Source of the DNA: PCPOR2b sp965204355 | GTDB taxonomy: Bacteria > Poribacteria > WGA-4E > PCPOR2b | DNA: 64,000 bases | Assembly: GCA_965204355.1 (NCBI GenBank) | Contig: OZ241983.1 | Location: 4,464,001 to 4,528,000 of the forward strand | Reading direction: 5' to 3' | Shown: positions 33,665 through 42,673 of the stretch, in pieces | Layout of the letters: each line of letters begins with the position of its first letter | Position numbering within the stretch: the first letter of the stretch is position 1 | Position numbers and translations under genes: made by a program | Notes under the pieces: model-generated | The model's database searches: none | What the model was told of the DNA's origin: nothing | The model's input: only the letters and a program-made list of their open reading frames with translations

Positions 33665-36223
33665 TCACTCCTCTCTTAACGCATCTGCAGGCTGCATCCC
33701 TCCCACACGCCATGCAGGGTAAACACCCGCCAATAACGCCGCGACCAGCGCGACGACGAGGGCTTGTAGGAAATAAACCGGTTGTAAGTGCATTTGCAAC
33801 GTCCAGCCGAATGAGCGCAAATTGATTATATAGATGAGAATGAGCGCAAGGACAAAGCCGGTTGGCATGGCAATAATCCCCGCAGTCGTTCCCATTAACC
33901 CTGTTTCCATCAGTGTCACCTTCCACAGCTGTCTGCGTGTCATACCAATAGCCCGCAACGTCCCGATCTCGCGACGCCGTTCCAGTTGCAGACTCATCAG
34001 CGCACTCAGTATACCGACGAAAGCCACCAGCATGGCGAGTATCTGCAGCGCAACGGTTATACTAAAACTACGATCAAAAATAGCGAGCGAGTGCTCCCGA
34101 AGACCGCGGCTGGATCGAATTAACAATTCAGCCTCGCCGGCGAATGCTGCGCGCAGTTCGTTGATCTTGCCATCCACATCGACACCGGTTTCCAGAAAAA
34201 GTGCGATACCTGACAGATCAGCATCTTCCCAAAATCTACGGTAGACGGCATCAGCGATAAGTGCGCCGGGTTGTACGTCGAAATCGTAAGCGACAGCCAC
34301 AACTGGAAACCGCTGCTCGCCCCGGTCCGTGAAAAGTGTCACCGCATCGCCAACACCCAGCTTGAATCGATTTGACAGCGGTTCGTTGATAATGAGCCCG
34401 CCTGCCTCCAATGCTTCCCAGGTTGTAGCAAGGTCGCCCACCGATGCTTTATAGTGACGTTTTTCACCGGCGATATCCATGCTGACAGCAACCAATTGAA
34501 TAACCCCCAAGTCGTCGGCACTGACATCTACTACCCGGTTTGTGGCAACCCGATCAACGCCGGGAAATGTCCCCAACTTCTCCACCACACCGAGCGCAAG
34601 TGGGTAGGTTGTTTGATCGGAGATAAGACTTGGTGACGAGATGAAGACATCCGCCTGCAAGAGATCCGTCAACCACTGTTCAACGGTCAGACGGAAGCTG
34701 CTAATCATCAGACCAACACCAACAATCACACTAACGGCAACCATCAACGCCGCAATAGCGATGGAGGTGCGACTCAATGAGCGGGTAATATCGCGAATTG
34801 CAAGCCGGATTAAAGGACTAAAGAATTGACCTGAGAACCTAATCAATCCTGAGAATATACGCATTAGCCCTAAAGTCAGAGCGGGTGTAAGCAAGCTGAT
34901 CCCGATAATAATGGCGAAGATACCAACAAACGTGATGCTCAGGTGCCATTCGGGAATCAGTAGGACAATCCCCAACAGTACAATCACTCCCCCAACCACA
35001 CTCACCCAGTTTAGCGCAGTGCGCGTGCGTTCCTCAATATTGCTGCGTTGAAGCGCAGAGGCAGCGCGCACATTGGTTGCTTCGTAAGCAGGGAGCGCTG
35101 CAGCGGTTACCGCTGCGGCGATACCACTGACGGCACCTTTGAGCATTGTCAAAGGTGGGAAGTCGATGCGGCGCACAGTGACGACAAAAAAGAGATCATT
35201 GATACTGGTTGTAACCATTTCTACCGCACCACGTCCTAACAGATACCCCAATCCGAGTCCGAGAGCTGTACCGATTACACCAAGCAATCCCGCCTCGATC
35301 AGAATTATTGAGAAAATCTCGCCCCGTGTCACCCCCAACGCACGTAGACTGCCGAGGACTGACCGTCGCTGCACCACGCTAAAGACAACGGTGTTATAAA
35401 TCAGGAACATCCCGACCAACAACGCGAGTGTGCTGAGGGCAGTCAAGTTCAATCGAAACGCAGCCGTCATCTCCTCCACAGTCGAGTCCCTCGGTTGTTC
35501 AACCCGGGCACCGGGAGGTAAGATGCCGGTGATACGTTCGAGTGCTGCTTTTCCCTGTATGCCTTCCGAAACAATCAGATCAATTCGATCGAGCGTGCCC
35601 ACTTTGCCCAGTATCTCTTGGGCGGTCCCGATATCAGTGATTAGCAGCCCATCAAGTCCTCGCTGCTCGTCTTTCTCGTGAGAACTCAGCACGGACACAA
35701 TCTGCAGCGTTTGACGACGACTTCCCACCTGTATATGGATCTCATCTCCCACATTGAGACCATATTGGTTAGCAAGTGCTGCACTGAGCAGGACAGTATC
35801 TGACTGAACCATAAACGCGGTGAATCCGCTGTTATCTCCAAAGCCGGCGTTATTGTCATTCAGATAGTTCCGAAAGGGAGATTCAGCAAAACTATCCACG
35901 CCTAACAGACGCATCGGCTGCATATCAAGTTCTTCGGCAAGGACATAACCTTCCACAATCGGCGCGCTAAGTCGATAGCCTAACTGTTGCCGCAACGCAA
36001 CATAAATACTTTCATCCAGTCCGGTGGGACCGCCAACAATCTGGTGAGTAGTTCTACCTGCCACGGCTTCAGTGCTGATCGAGAAAGCACGATTGGCGGC
36101 ACCGTTGGCGAGGTCTATTGCGACAATCATGGCAACGCCCAACCCCACACCAATGATGAAGAAAACAGTTTGAGTGGGACGACGCCACGCATGACGCCAA
36201 GCAAGAGTAGTTGAGAAGTTCAT
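33665..36223 (-). CDS. ABC transporter permease with two FtsX domains
   Basis: An 852-residue export-type permease. An N-terminal helix (WRHAWRRPTQTVFFIIGVGL) and a MacB_PCD-like domain lead into a first FtsX domain near 260-400, then a second half with helix near 490, another extracytoplasmic domain and the final FtsX domain near 730-852 ending QPADALREE. This duplicated form is typical of LolCE/YbbP-like or DevC-like exporters that pull lipids or lipoproteins from the membrane. Its ATPase is encoded upstream at 36619, beyond a MITE. No strong ribosome site precedes the ATG. Confidence 0.9.
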   Translation of the reverse strand: MNFSTTLAWRHAWRRPTQTVFFIIGVGLGVAMIVAIDLANGAANRAFSISTEAVAGRTTHQIVGGPTGLDESIYVALRQQLGYRLSAPIVEGYVLAEELDMQPMRLLGVDSFAESPFRNYLNDNNAGFGDNSGFTAFMVQSDTVLLSAALANQYGLNVGDEIHIQVGSRRQTLQIVSVLSSHEKDEQRGLDGLLITDIGTAQEILGKVGTLDRIDLIVSEGIQGKAALERITGILPPGARVEQPRDSTVEEMTAAFRLNLTALSTLALLVGMFLIYNTVVFSVVQRRSVLGSLRALGVTRGEIFSIILIEAGLLGVIGTALGLGLGYLLGRGAVEMVTTSINDLFFVVTVRRIDFPPLTMLKGAVSGIAAAVTAAALPAYEATNVRAASALQRSNIEERTRTALNWVSVVGGVIVLLGIVLLIPEWHLSITFVGIFAIIIGISLLTPALTLGLMRIFSGLIRFSGQFFSPLIRLAIRDITRSLSRTSIAIAALMVAVSVIVGVGLMISSFRLTVEQWLTDLLQADVFISSPSLISDQTTYPLALGVVEKLGTFPGVDRVATNRVVDVSADDLGVIQLVAVSMDIAGEKRHYKASVGDLATTWEALEAGGLIINEPLSNRFKLGVGDAVTLFTDRGEQRFPVVAVAYDFDVQPGALIADAVYRRFWEDADLSGIALFLETGVDVDGKINELRAAFAGEAELLIRSSRGLREHSLAIFDRSFSITVALQILAMLVAFVGILSALMSLQLERRREIGTLRAIGMTRRQLWKVTLMETGLMGTTAGIIAMPTGFVLALILIYIINLRSFGWTLQMHLQPVYFLQALVVALVAALLAGVYPAWRVGGMQPADALREE

Positions 36224-36278
36224 CAGGGGTTCAGGATTCCTATTAGGGGATTATTTCCTAATGGCTCACGTTGAGAAG

Positions 36279-36474
36279 TAGATCTTAGAATTACTGATAC
36301 ACTCGAAATCGAACAGCATTGCCCCCAGAAACGGTAGGGGGCGGTTAAAAACCGCACCGCATCGGCGCAGTTGGAAACAGCGCCTACTAAGCTAAAGACT
36401 GGACGCGCGCAGTTGGAAACAGCGCATACCAAACATGGGGAGCGAAAGCGGCTATGTGTTTTTAGGATTTACTA
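36279..36474. repeat. family A MITE copy inside the ABC export operon
   Basis: Runs from about TAGATCTTAGAATTACTGAT to TAGGATTTACTA, with GTGCGG and GGCGCAGTTGGAAACAGCGCC hairpins. It separates the ATPase and permease genes, and is followed by a partial terminator-family end near 36545-36586. Confidence 0.65.
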
Positions 36475-36618
36475 TAAGTTTTTGGCACGGGTGGGCGGGG
36501 CAAGTCGCTTTGGATCCCGATCTATCGGGGATGTCCCGTCTACGGTTTCTCTCGATATTTTGCACTTTCTTTTTACATGAGCCTTCCTAATAAACACGTG
36601 GGTTTACTGCTACAAGTA

Positions 36619-37362
36619 TTACACAGTATCGTTGACCCGTACCCCATCGGTGATGTGGAGCACCCGATCTGCGTGGTTGGCGATCTCCGGTGCGTGAGTC
36701 GCCATTAACAGCAATTTGCCTGTGTCCCGAATCATTTCTAGCAGCAACGACAACACAGTTGCACCGATTTCTGTATCCAAATTGCCGGTCGGTTCATCAG
36801 CAAGCAGCATTAGGGGATTGTGGACGAGTGCACGGGCAATAGCAACGCGCTGTTGTTCACCTCCACTCAGTCTATCTGGATAGGTATTGCGCCGTTCGCT
36901 TAGCCCGACTTGCTCAAGTAGCGTCTCCGCACGATTTCGTCCATCCCTCCGAGATTCAGAGCGGTGTGTTAGTTCGAGTGGTAGGATTACATTTTCCCAT
37001 ACCGTCAAGGTCGGAATGAGATTAAAAAACTGGAAGATAATCCCGATATGACGACGACGGAAGAGAGTGCGTTGATGTTCGTTCAGGCGAGTCAGATCAA
37101 TCTCCTGATCGCCTTCTCGAATAAACACATGACCGCTGGTTGGGGCATCAATGCCAGAGATTAGATTAAGCAGGGTGCTCTTTCCGCTACCAGATTTACC
37201 TAGCACACAGACAAACTCGCCCGCATAAAATTCTTGATTCACTTGGTTCAGTACAACGCGGCTTTGCCCTGCTTCGCTGTAGGATTTGCTCAAACGATCT
37301 AATCGCACCAGCACTGTGGGCGGGTTTTCGGACGATGTGGGATTAGGAGATACTATGGTCAA
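36619..37362 (-). CDS. ABC transporter ATP-binding protein (LolD/MacB type)
   Basis: Cytoplasmic ATPase of 247 residues with Walker A GKSGSGKST near 55-63, signature LSGGEQQRV, Walker B LLADEPTG and switch His in ATHAPEI. It belongs to the MacB/LolD export clade and is the obvious partner of the 852-residue permease downstream. The 5' end is unclear: the longest reading starts at a TTG (37362) without a good ribosome site; GTG codons near residues 17 and 19 are alternatives. It begins 13 bases after the dehalogenase-like gene stop, so it may be translationally linked to it. Confidence 0.92.
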   Translation of the reverse strand: MTIVSPNPTSSENPPTVLVRLDRLSKSYSEAGQSRVVLNQVNQEFYAGEFVCVLGKSGSGKSTLLNLISGIDAPTSGHVFIREGDQEIDLTRLNEHQRTLFRRRHIGIIFQFFNLIPTLTVWENVILPLELTHRSESRRDGRNRAETLLEQVGLSERRNTYPDRLSGGEQQRVAIARALVHNPLMLLADEPTGNLDTEIGATVLSLLLEMIRDTGKLLLMATHAPEIANHADRVLHITDGVRVNDTV

Positions 37363-37375
37363 TTCAGATTGGGTT

Positions 37376-38269
37376 TTAATGGGCAGAGAGGAATGTTAGG
37401 AGTTCAGCCGTCGTTTCCGCCGGGAGTTCTTCGGGCAAGAAATGACCGCAGTCGAGAGGTTTTCCACACACATCAACAGCCCGTTCCCGCCAGACGGTGA
37501 GCATATCAAGGTTTGCACCGGTCTGCCATCCCGGACGCTTTGCCATGTTGCTACCCCAGAGTAACAGCACGGGGCAGGTGAGTTTTCGACCTCGATCAGC
37601 TTCGTCGTGCATCAGGTCAAGCTCTATACCCCGGTAGTCAAGGCAGGTGGCGCGGATGGTGTCAGGATTGTTAAAACAACGGAGGTATTCCGCATACGCC
37701 TCGTCGGTAATTGAGCCGTCGATTGCAGTCCATCGCTCAAACAGGAAGTCCAGATAGACCTTGGCACTGTTACCGATCAACGTTTCCGGCAGCGGCGATG
37801 GCTGACGCATCAGATGCCAATGGAACCAAGCGAAGGAAAGTTGGCTGTCCATGTGATCAAAAGCAGCCTGCGATGGCACAACGTCAAGTGAGGTGAAGGT
37901 TCTCACCCGCTCGGAATGATCAAGTGCCATGCGATGTCCGACACGCGCCCCCCGATCGTGTCCAACAACATGGAACGATTCAAAGCCGAGTTCAGCCATC
38001 ACTTCGACTTGGTCCTGGGCGGTCGTGCGCTTGCAATAGACGCTCAGATCACCCTCCGACGCGGGAGGCTTTTCACTGTCACCGTAGCCACGCAGATCCG
38101 GAGCGACAACGGTGTAATGCTCGGCGAGCTTAGGAGCGATCTTGTGCCATTCAACGTGGGTTTGGGGATATCCGTGCAGTAACAGCAGCGGCGGTCCAAC
38201 CCCGCCGTACACGAGGTTGATAGAAACACCATTGGCTTTGATTTGGGTTTTCGTGAAATTGTCAAACAT
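37376..38269 (-). CDS. alpha/beta hydrolase, haloacetate dehalogenase-like
   Basis: A 297-residue alpha/beta hydrolase whose nucleophile elbow is Asp-type, VVGHDRGARVGHRMALDH, as in fluoroacetate/haloacetate dehalogenases and epoxide hydrolases. The WFHWHLMRQPSPLPETLIG stretch and the LDLMHDEADRGRK stretch also match that group, with the catalytic His in CGHFLPEE. It probably hydrolyses a C-halogen or epoxide bond. I set the start at ATG 38269; a longer in-frame reading (44 more codons) would come from the adjacent MITE and is unlikely to be protein. Confidence 0.88.
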   Translation of the reverse strand: MFDNFTKTQIKANGVSINLVYGGVGPPLLLLHGYPQTHVEWHKIAPKLAEHYTVVAPDLRGYGDSEKPPASEGDLSVYCKRTTAQDQVEVMAELGFESFHVVGHDRGARVGHRMALDHSERVRTFTSLDVVPSQAAFDHMDSQLSFAWFHWHLMRQPSPLPETLIGNSAKVYLDFLFERWTAIDGSITDEAYAEYLRCFNNPDTIRATCLDYRGIELDLMHDEADRGRKLTCPVLLLWGSNMAKRPGWQTGANLDMLTVWRERAVDVCGKPLDCGHFLPEELPAETTAELLTFLSAH

Positions 38270-38312
38270 GAGGTACGCTTTCTTTAGATTTTTATGGTGG
38301 ATCTTAGAATTA

Positions 38313-38484
38313 TGGTGAACTTTAGAATTACTTATACACTCTGTACCAGCGAGGGTTCCTAACCGCACCGCATCGGCGCAGTTAAAAACAGCGCCTACCA
38401 AGCTAAAGACTGGACGGCGCAGTTAGAAACAGCACCTACCAAATATGGGGGGCGAAAGTGTCTATTTGTTTTTAGAATTCACCA
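38313..38484. repeat. family A MITE copy (172 bp) plus a stray end
   Basis: TA-flanked element from TGGTGAACTTTAGAATTAC to TTTTTAGAATTCACCA; a separate left end at 38295-38310 lies just before it. The interior matches the copy at 36279, with the same AAGCTAAAGACTGGACG segment. Confidence 0.7.
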
Positions 38485-38549
38485 TAATTGTCTGAAGGGT
38501 GTGTATACGTAGATATCTTGGTCATAGTCGCATCATTTGAGTAATCGTA

Positions 38550-38637
38550 TTAGCTGTGTATACACATTGCGCTCCGCTGGAGTGCAGGCATTGGCTGTAT
38601 CGGCATTCTATAGACATATCGCTCCTCTGGAGCGAAG
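38550..38637. repeat. family G repeat (first copy)
   Basis: Contains TATTAGCTGTGTATACACATTGC, then CGCTCCGCTGGAGTG and TCGCTCCTCTGGAGCGA hairpins joined by TTCTATAGACATA. The same arrangement recurs at 46660-46746. It abuts the stop codon of the M28 peptidase gene. Confidence 0.65.
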
Positions 38638-40062
38638 CTATCCGTCGGGTCGTCGGAGCATCTCAACAGCATTCTCAATTCGTTGGACTTCACTGACTTC
38701 CGGTGTCTTTTTCTGTTCCGCTAATTCTTTCTCGCTCATCTGTTTGAAGGGCCAATCATCGTCGTTTGCGATTCTCCAAGCCAACCGAGCGCATAGAAAT
38801 GCAGCTTCCTTCACTTTGAGAAGATCAACTTTATCGACTGTATCGTGTGCGGTATGATAGAATCCGGGCCATGTGTAGCTATATGGATCTCTGATGAACC
38901 CGCAGGCGACGCCCTTCGCCATAAAGGGGTAGTGATCGGAAGAGAGATGGTCAGGTTCGCGCAGCGGAGACGCATCAAAGTCTACCATGAGGTTCTCATT
39001 CATTTGCTGCCCCATCCCGCGAAAATAGGCCCTCGAATCTGGACCGTAAACCATCAACCCTTTCCCACCTCCACCTCCGGCTGAGTCTAAATTGAACATG
39101 AACCTCGTCTTTGCGATATCCTCTGGATGGCTGTTGACATACGCATGTGCACCGATAAGTCCCAGTTCCTCAACCCCAAACAGGACAAAACGAACATTTC
39201 GTTTCAATTGATCGGCGTAGATACTGAGGATGCGTGCAACCTCTAATCCCGCGACCAGTCCCGACGCGGGATCTTCCGCACCTTGAGAAATATCGTGCCC
39301 ATCGTAATGAACGCCAATGACGACCATATCCTCGTTTGCTGCGTTACCCTTCACGTTTCCGATAATGTTCCACGATGTTTTCTTGGCGAGGGTATCGGTA
39401 GTTTCGATGTGAACTTCGACAGAACTGTTTCTCCGGATAGTGCGTTGGAGAAGCGTTCCCGTCTCCTTAGAAACCATAATTCCGGGTATCAGTCCCCACC
39501 GATTGAAGCCCAATGCGCCGGTAATCGGTCCGTAGCCGTCCTGATTTCCCACAAAGATAAACGCTTGGGCACCCGCAAGGGTGGATCTATTGTACTTTTC
39601 CGTCCGATGTACCCAGCGGCCCGCTGAGGCTGGGTTTGCAATGTTCACCAGTGCAATGTTTCCTTTCAGTTCTCCCTGCAATGCCTCGAAGGTTTCGGGT
39701 GCACCTGTCCCAAGATCAATGATTTTTCCGCTGCACTTGCCTGACGGTGACATCGGCATGGACAGACACGGTAGCTCTCTATGCCAGGGGGAGGTGACGC
39801 TCAATTTAGCAGTTCCACGCCTCCAACCGTTGTACTCAAACGGTTCATTGTGGACATCCTTGAGTTGGTAGCGCTGCAATGTCGCTTCAAGAAATTGTGC
39901 CGCTTCCGCCTCCGCCGTGGTCCCCGCAAATCGGCTGCCCAAATCATCGCAAAGGATTTCAAGATTTGTCTGAACCTCAGTTGAAGTGAATATCTCTCCG
40001 GCGAGCAGTTTATCAAACGCCTGTGCGTCGCTGTTATCCACTTCAATTTGTTTATAGCGCAT
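38638..40062 (-). CDS. M28 family zinc peptidase
   Basis: Aminopeptidase of about 474 residues. The PA-like domain lies near 115-220 and the M28 catalytic domain follows: VIGVHYDGHDISQGAEDPAS gives the first His and bridging Asp, FVLFGVEELGLIG the general-base Glu pair, FNLDSAGGG the second Asp and SSDHYPFMAKG the final His. There is no signal peptide, unusual for many M28 enzymes, so it may be cytoplasmic or exported by other means. I prefer ATG 40062 (AAAGGGA upstream); ATG 40086 is in frame but poorly preceded. Confidence 0.88.
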   Translation of the reverse strand: MRYKQIEVDNSDAQAFDKLLAGEIFTSTEVQTNLEILCDDLGSRFAGTTAEAEAAQFLEATLQRYQLKDVHNEPFEYNGWRRGTAKLSVTSPWHRELPCLSMPMSPSGKCSGKIIDLGTGAPETFEALQGELKGNIALVNIANPASAGRWVHRTEKYNRSTLAGAQAFIFVGNQDGYGPITGALGFNRWGLIPGIMVSKETGTLLQRTIRRNSSVEVHIETTDTLAKKTSWNIIGNVKGNAANEDMVVIGVHYDGHDISQGAEDPASGLVAGLEVARILSIYADQLKRNVRFVLFGVEELGLIGAHAYVNSHPEDIAKTRFMFNLDSAGGGGGKGLMVYGPDSRAYFRGMGQQMNENLMVDFDASPLREPDHLSSDHYPFMAKGVACGFIRDPYSYTWPGFYHTAHDTVDKVDLLKVKEAAFLCARLAWRIANDDDWPFKQMSEKELAEQKKTPEVSEVQRIENAVEMLRRPDG

Positions 40063-40277
40063 TTGAATCAATCCCTTTGGGGGCATTCCCCGCTGTTTTT
40101 AAGCCTGTTTCACTAATAACCTTTGGTGCTAGTGTTCTGTCAAATAAATCATGATAATTGCCTCACGGCTACGTTCCGAGAATCCGAGACTTGGATAGCC
40201 ATGTCCAAGGCCCCTTGGCTGAGGGAGCGTCTAAAGGCGGCGTTTGTACCATAATCTGTATGAAGTGTAATTTATTA

Positions 40278-40381
40278 TGGTGAACTTTAGAATTAATTGG
40301 ACACGCTGTACCGGCGCAGTTACAAACAGCGCCTACCAAATACCGGGAGCGAAAGGGGCTACATATTTTGATAATTCACTA
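40278..40381. mobile_element. short family A MITE, 104 bp, with TA target duplication
   Basis: TGGTGAACTTTAGAATTAAT to TTTTGATAATTCACTA, with TA at 40276-40277 and 40382-40383. The same 104-bp element occurs at 48871-48974, 48985-49088 and 52290-52393. Confidence 0.82.
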
Positions 40382-40586
40382 TAATTGGGTAATTTCCGAG
40401 CGATGTCCAGTGCGGGTGGAAACCGCACTTACCGGGCTTGGGGAAATATAGAATTACCGAATTATTTTCTGAAACCTCATTTAGATTGTGATCCCCCGTA
40501 AACTAACAGTTTGCGCTACATTTACCTGACAATGTACTAGTGTTCTGTCAAATAAATCATGATAATTGCCTCACGGCTACGTTCCG

Positions 40587-40606
40587 CCTGTCCCGATTTA
40601 TCGGGG
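40587..40606. mobile_element. 20-bp palindromic module inserted in a family C repeat
   Basis: CCTGTCCCGATTTATCGGGG interrupts TTCCG|AGAGTCCGAG in the second copy, while the first and third copies read TTCCGAGAATCCGAG and TTCCGAAAGTCCGAG without it. Confidence 0.7.
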
Positions 40607-41124
40607 AGAGTCCGAGACTTGGATAGTCATGTCCAAGGCCCCTTGGCTGAGGGAGCGCCTAAAGGCGGCGTTTGTACCACAATCTGTTAGATTGTGAGCC
40701 CCCGCAAACTAACAGTTTGCGCTACATTTATCTGACAATGTACTAGTGTTCTGTCAAATAAATCATGATAATTGCCTCATGGCTACGTTCCGAAAGTCCG
40801 AGACTTGGATAGCCATGTCCAAGGCCCCTTGGCTGAGGGAGCGTCTAAAGGCGGCGTTTGTACCACAATCTGTTAGATTGTGAGCCCCCGCAAACTAACA
40901 GTTTGCGCTACATTTATCTGACAGTGTACTAGTTAGTGAGAAAGCCGTTTCCACATTGTTCAAGTCGGTTTAGATCCCGATTCATCGGGGAGTTCATTAG
41001 TTCATTCATTCTTCTTACGTTCCACCCTTCGGATACAGATATCGCCCCTCTGGGGCTAGATGAAGCGATGCACCAATGATTTTCACGCATCACGCTATTA
41101 ACAGCTGCAAACCAACACCATTGG

Positions 41125-42357
41125 TTAATATCCACGTTCCAAGCAGAAGGGACGCATCACACTGTTATAAGCGCTGCCGTCGCGGTAAGCTCCCATGAGG
41201 AAGTACGGCACGGCACCACGGCGACACATCTCATCCACAAACTGTGCTGTGAGCATGTACATGATAATGTTGTTGAGGATACCGGTGGCAGGGCAGACTT
41301 TATCAGGGTGACCGGGGATGGGGATAACACCAGCCGCTTCGTCGCAACGGTCATCGAAATAGACATCGCAGCGGTCACGCAGTCCATCACTATTGGAGGG
41401 ACCAATACCAACGATGTAGTTACTGTTGGATCTTGCCTCCTCCGCCCAAGCAAGGTCTTGTGGGTCGTTAGCGCTGACTGCGGCAATCAGAAAAACATCC
41501 TTATCGCCGCCCTCGCTCGCAGGGCGCGGTTCAAAAGCATTGCACATCATCAACCCTTGTGCGACCCCGCTCGCCTCGCTCTGAATCCCCTCGTTACGAC
41601 TCCGCACGTAGTAATGCCCACCGCCAATAATCCGTTTCGCTATTATCACCGCAATTTCGTTGATCTGTTCCAAGTTTTGAGCATGAACATCGGCAAGTCG
41701 ATCCAAGAGAAGGTCCACATATTGTCGGCCAATGGTCCCCGTCGGCGGCTGACCCGTTGATAATGAATGGGCAACTTCGGCGGTTATCATCCAGTGTATC
41801 GCGCACGATCCGTTTGCCGATCCGGGACAGATCTCCATCTCTGGGATTTCCGGCGCACGCACCAATCCCTGATGCCACGGAATATGCGAATCGATAACAC
41901 GCGATGCTACATCCTCTGGCACCCAATCATGGGGGTTCGGCACAACCTTGCCCGGAGGTGTATCTCGGTTATTGACATAGCAGGTAGTGAACACGACAAC
42001 ATATACACCAGCATCACGGGCATCGCGCACCGCTTCGCTGACGTGATTGGTGAGCAGCACATCGCCCGCCCGCATCGCTGCGAATTGCTCCGGTGTGCAC
42101 GTGTCAGCCCCGGTAAACTCGAACTGCGCCGGATTACCCTCTCGCTCGTTCACTAGGTCATAGCTCGGCATGTGCCCTGTCGTTATGTTGGCATAGACCG
42201 TGTTCCCGGCACGGATTGCATCTGCCGCTTTCGCCGCGACTTCAGCCATGATCGCTGCATCATCACGAATTTCTCGTAATAACTTAACCGCGTTTTGGTA
42301 ATACTCTTCCCCGAATGGGATGGTGTGTCCCCAAGTATGTTCCGGGTGGGTTTCCAT
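41125..42357 (-). CDS. conserved protein of unknown function, possibly SIS-domain related
   Basis: A 410-residue cytoplasmic protein I do not firmly recognise. Two alpha/beta halves are apparent: the first has VYANITTGHMPSYDLVNERE and TNHVSEAVRDARDAGVYVVV, the second VFLIAAVSANDPQDLAWAEE and NYIVGIGPSNSDG, ending in a helical RRGAVPYFLMGAYRDGSAYN. The pattern of Ser/Thr-rich loops after hydrophobic strands is reminiscent of sugar-isomerase (SIS) domains. The start is the ATG at 42357, with GGAAGGAT 8 bases upstream; a longer reading enters a MITE. Confidence 0.6.
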   Translation of the reverse strand: METHPEHTWGHTIPFGEEYYQNAVKLLREIRDDAAIMAEVAAKAADAIRAGNTVYANITTGHMPSYDLVNEREGNPAQFEFTGADTCTPEQFAAMRAGDVLLTNHVSEAVRDARDAGVYVVVFTTCYVNNRDTPPGKVVPNPHDWVPEDVASRVIDSHIPWHQGLVRAPEIPEMEICPGSANGSCAIHWMITAEVAHSLSTGQPPTGTIGRQYVDLLLDRLADVHAQNLEQINEIAVIIAKRIIGGGHYYVRSRNEGIQSEASGVAQGLMMCNAFEPRPASEGGDKDVFLIAAVSANDPQDLAWAEEARSNSNYIVGIGPSNSDGLRDRCDVYFDDRCDEAAGVIPIPGHPDKVCPATGILNNIIMYMLTAQFVDEMCRRGAVPYFLMGAYRDGSAYNSVMRPFCLERGY

Positions 42358-42397
42358 CGGTTGATATCCTTCCGTAACGGGTAATCTGTCAGATATA

Positions 42398-42643
42398 TAG
42401 TAGATTTTAAAATTGTTTAGACACTCCCAATGCGCAACCAACCCCCTAAATCCCCAACCCCCCTAGCCCCCCTTGTCAGGGGGGGAAACATTGTCAGGGG
42501 GACTTTGGTATCGGCGCAGTTGGAAACAGCGCATACCAAGCTGAAGACTGGACGGCGCAGTTGGAAATCCTAGTCACGATTTATGGGACAGCGCCTACCA
42601 TACACGGGGAGCGAAAGCGTCTAGCTGTTTTTAGCAGTCACCA
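42398..42643. repeat. family A MITE copy (246 bp, C-rich interior)
   Basis: From TAGTAGATTTTAAAATTGTT to TTTTTAGCAGTCACCA with TA flanks. The interior joins the CCCCTAAATCCCC/CAGGGGG segment to GGCGCAG hairpins, one of which carries a CGATTTAT module. Confidence 0.7.
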
Positions 42644-42673
42644 TAGTTGCTTTAAAAGGGGATCAAGGGTGTA

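Larger units (their letters stand above)
40130..40932. repeat. three tandem family C repeats, the first split by a D/A insertion
   Basis: Copies begin GTGTTCTGTCAAATAAATCA at about 40132, 40542 and 40747 and end CTGACAATGTACTA. Each has a CAATCTGTTAGATTGTG and a GCAAACTAACAGTTTGC hairpin. The first copy is cut inside the AATCTGTTAGATT hairpin loop by about 225 bases containing a family D host with a family A MITE. No gene between 40063 and 41124. Confidence 0.8.

Noticed and set aside
33665..33667. The ABC permease stop as a selenocysteine UGA
   Set aside because: The permease ends at the normal family C-terminus (ALREE), no Cys is expected there and I saw no SECIS-like hairpin close downstream.
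38270..38401. N-terminal extension of the dehalogenase-like protein
   Set aside because: The residues are encoded by the adjacent family A MITE and have no homology-like order; the ATG at 38269 starts a normal hydrolase.
40130..40932. CRISPR array
   Set aside because: Units are about 200 bp, only three, with conserved interiors instead of spacers.
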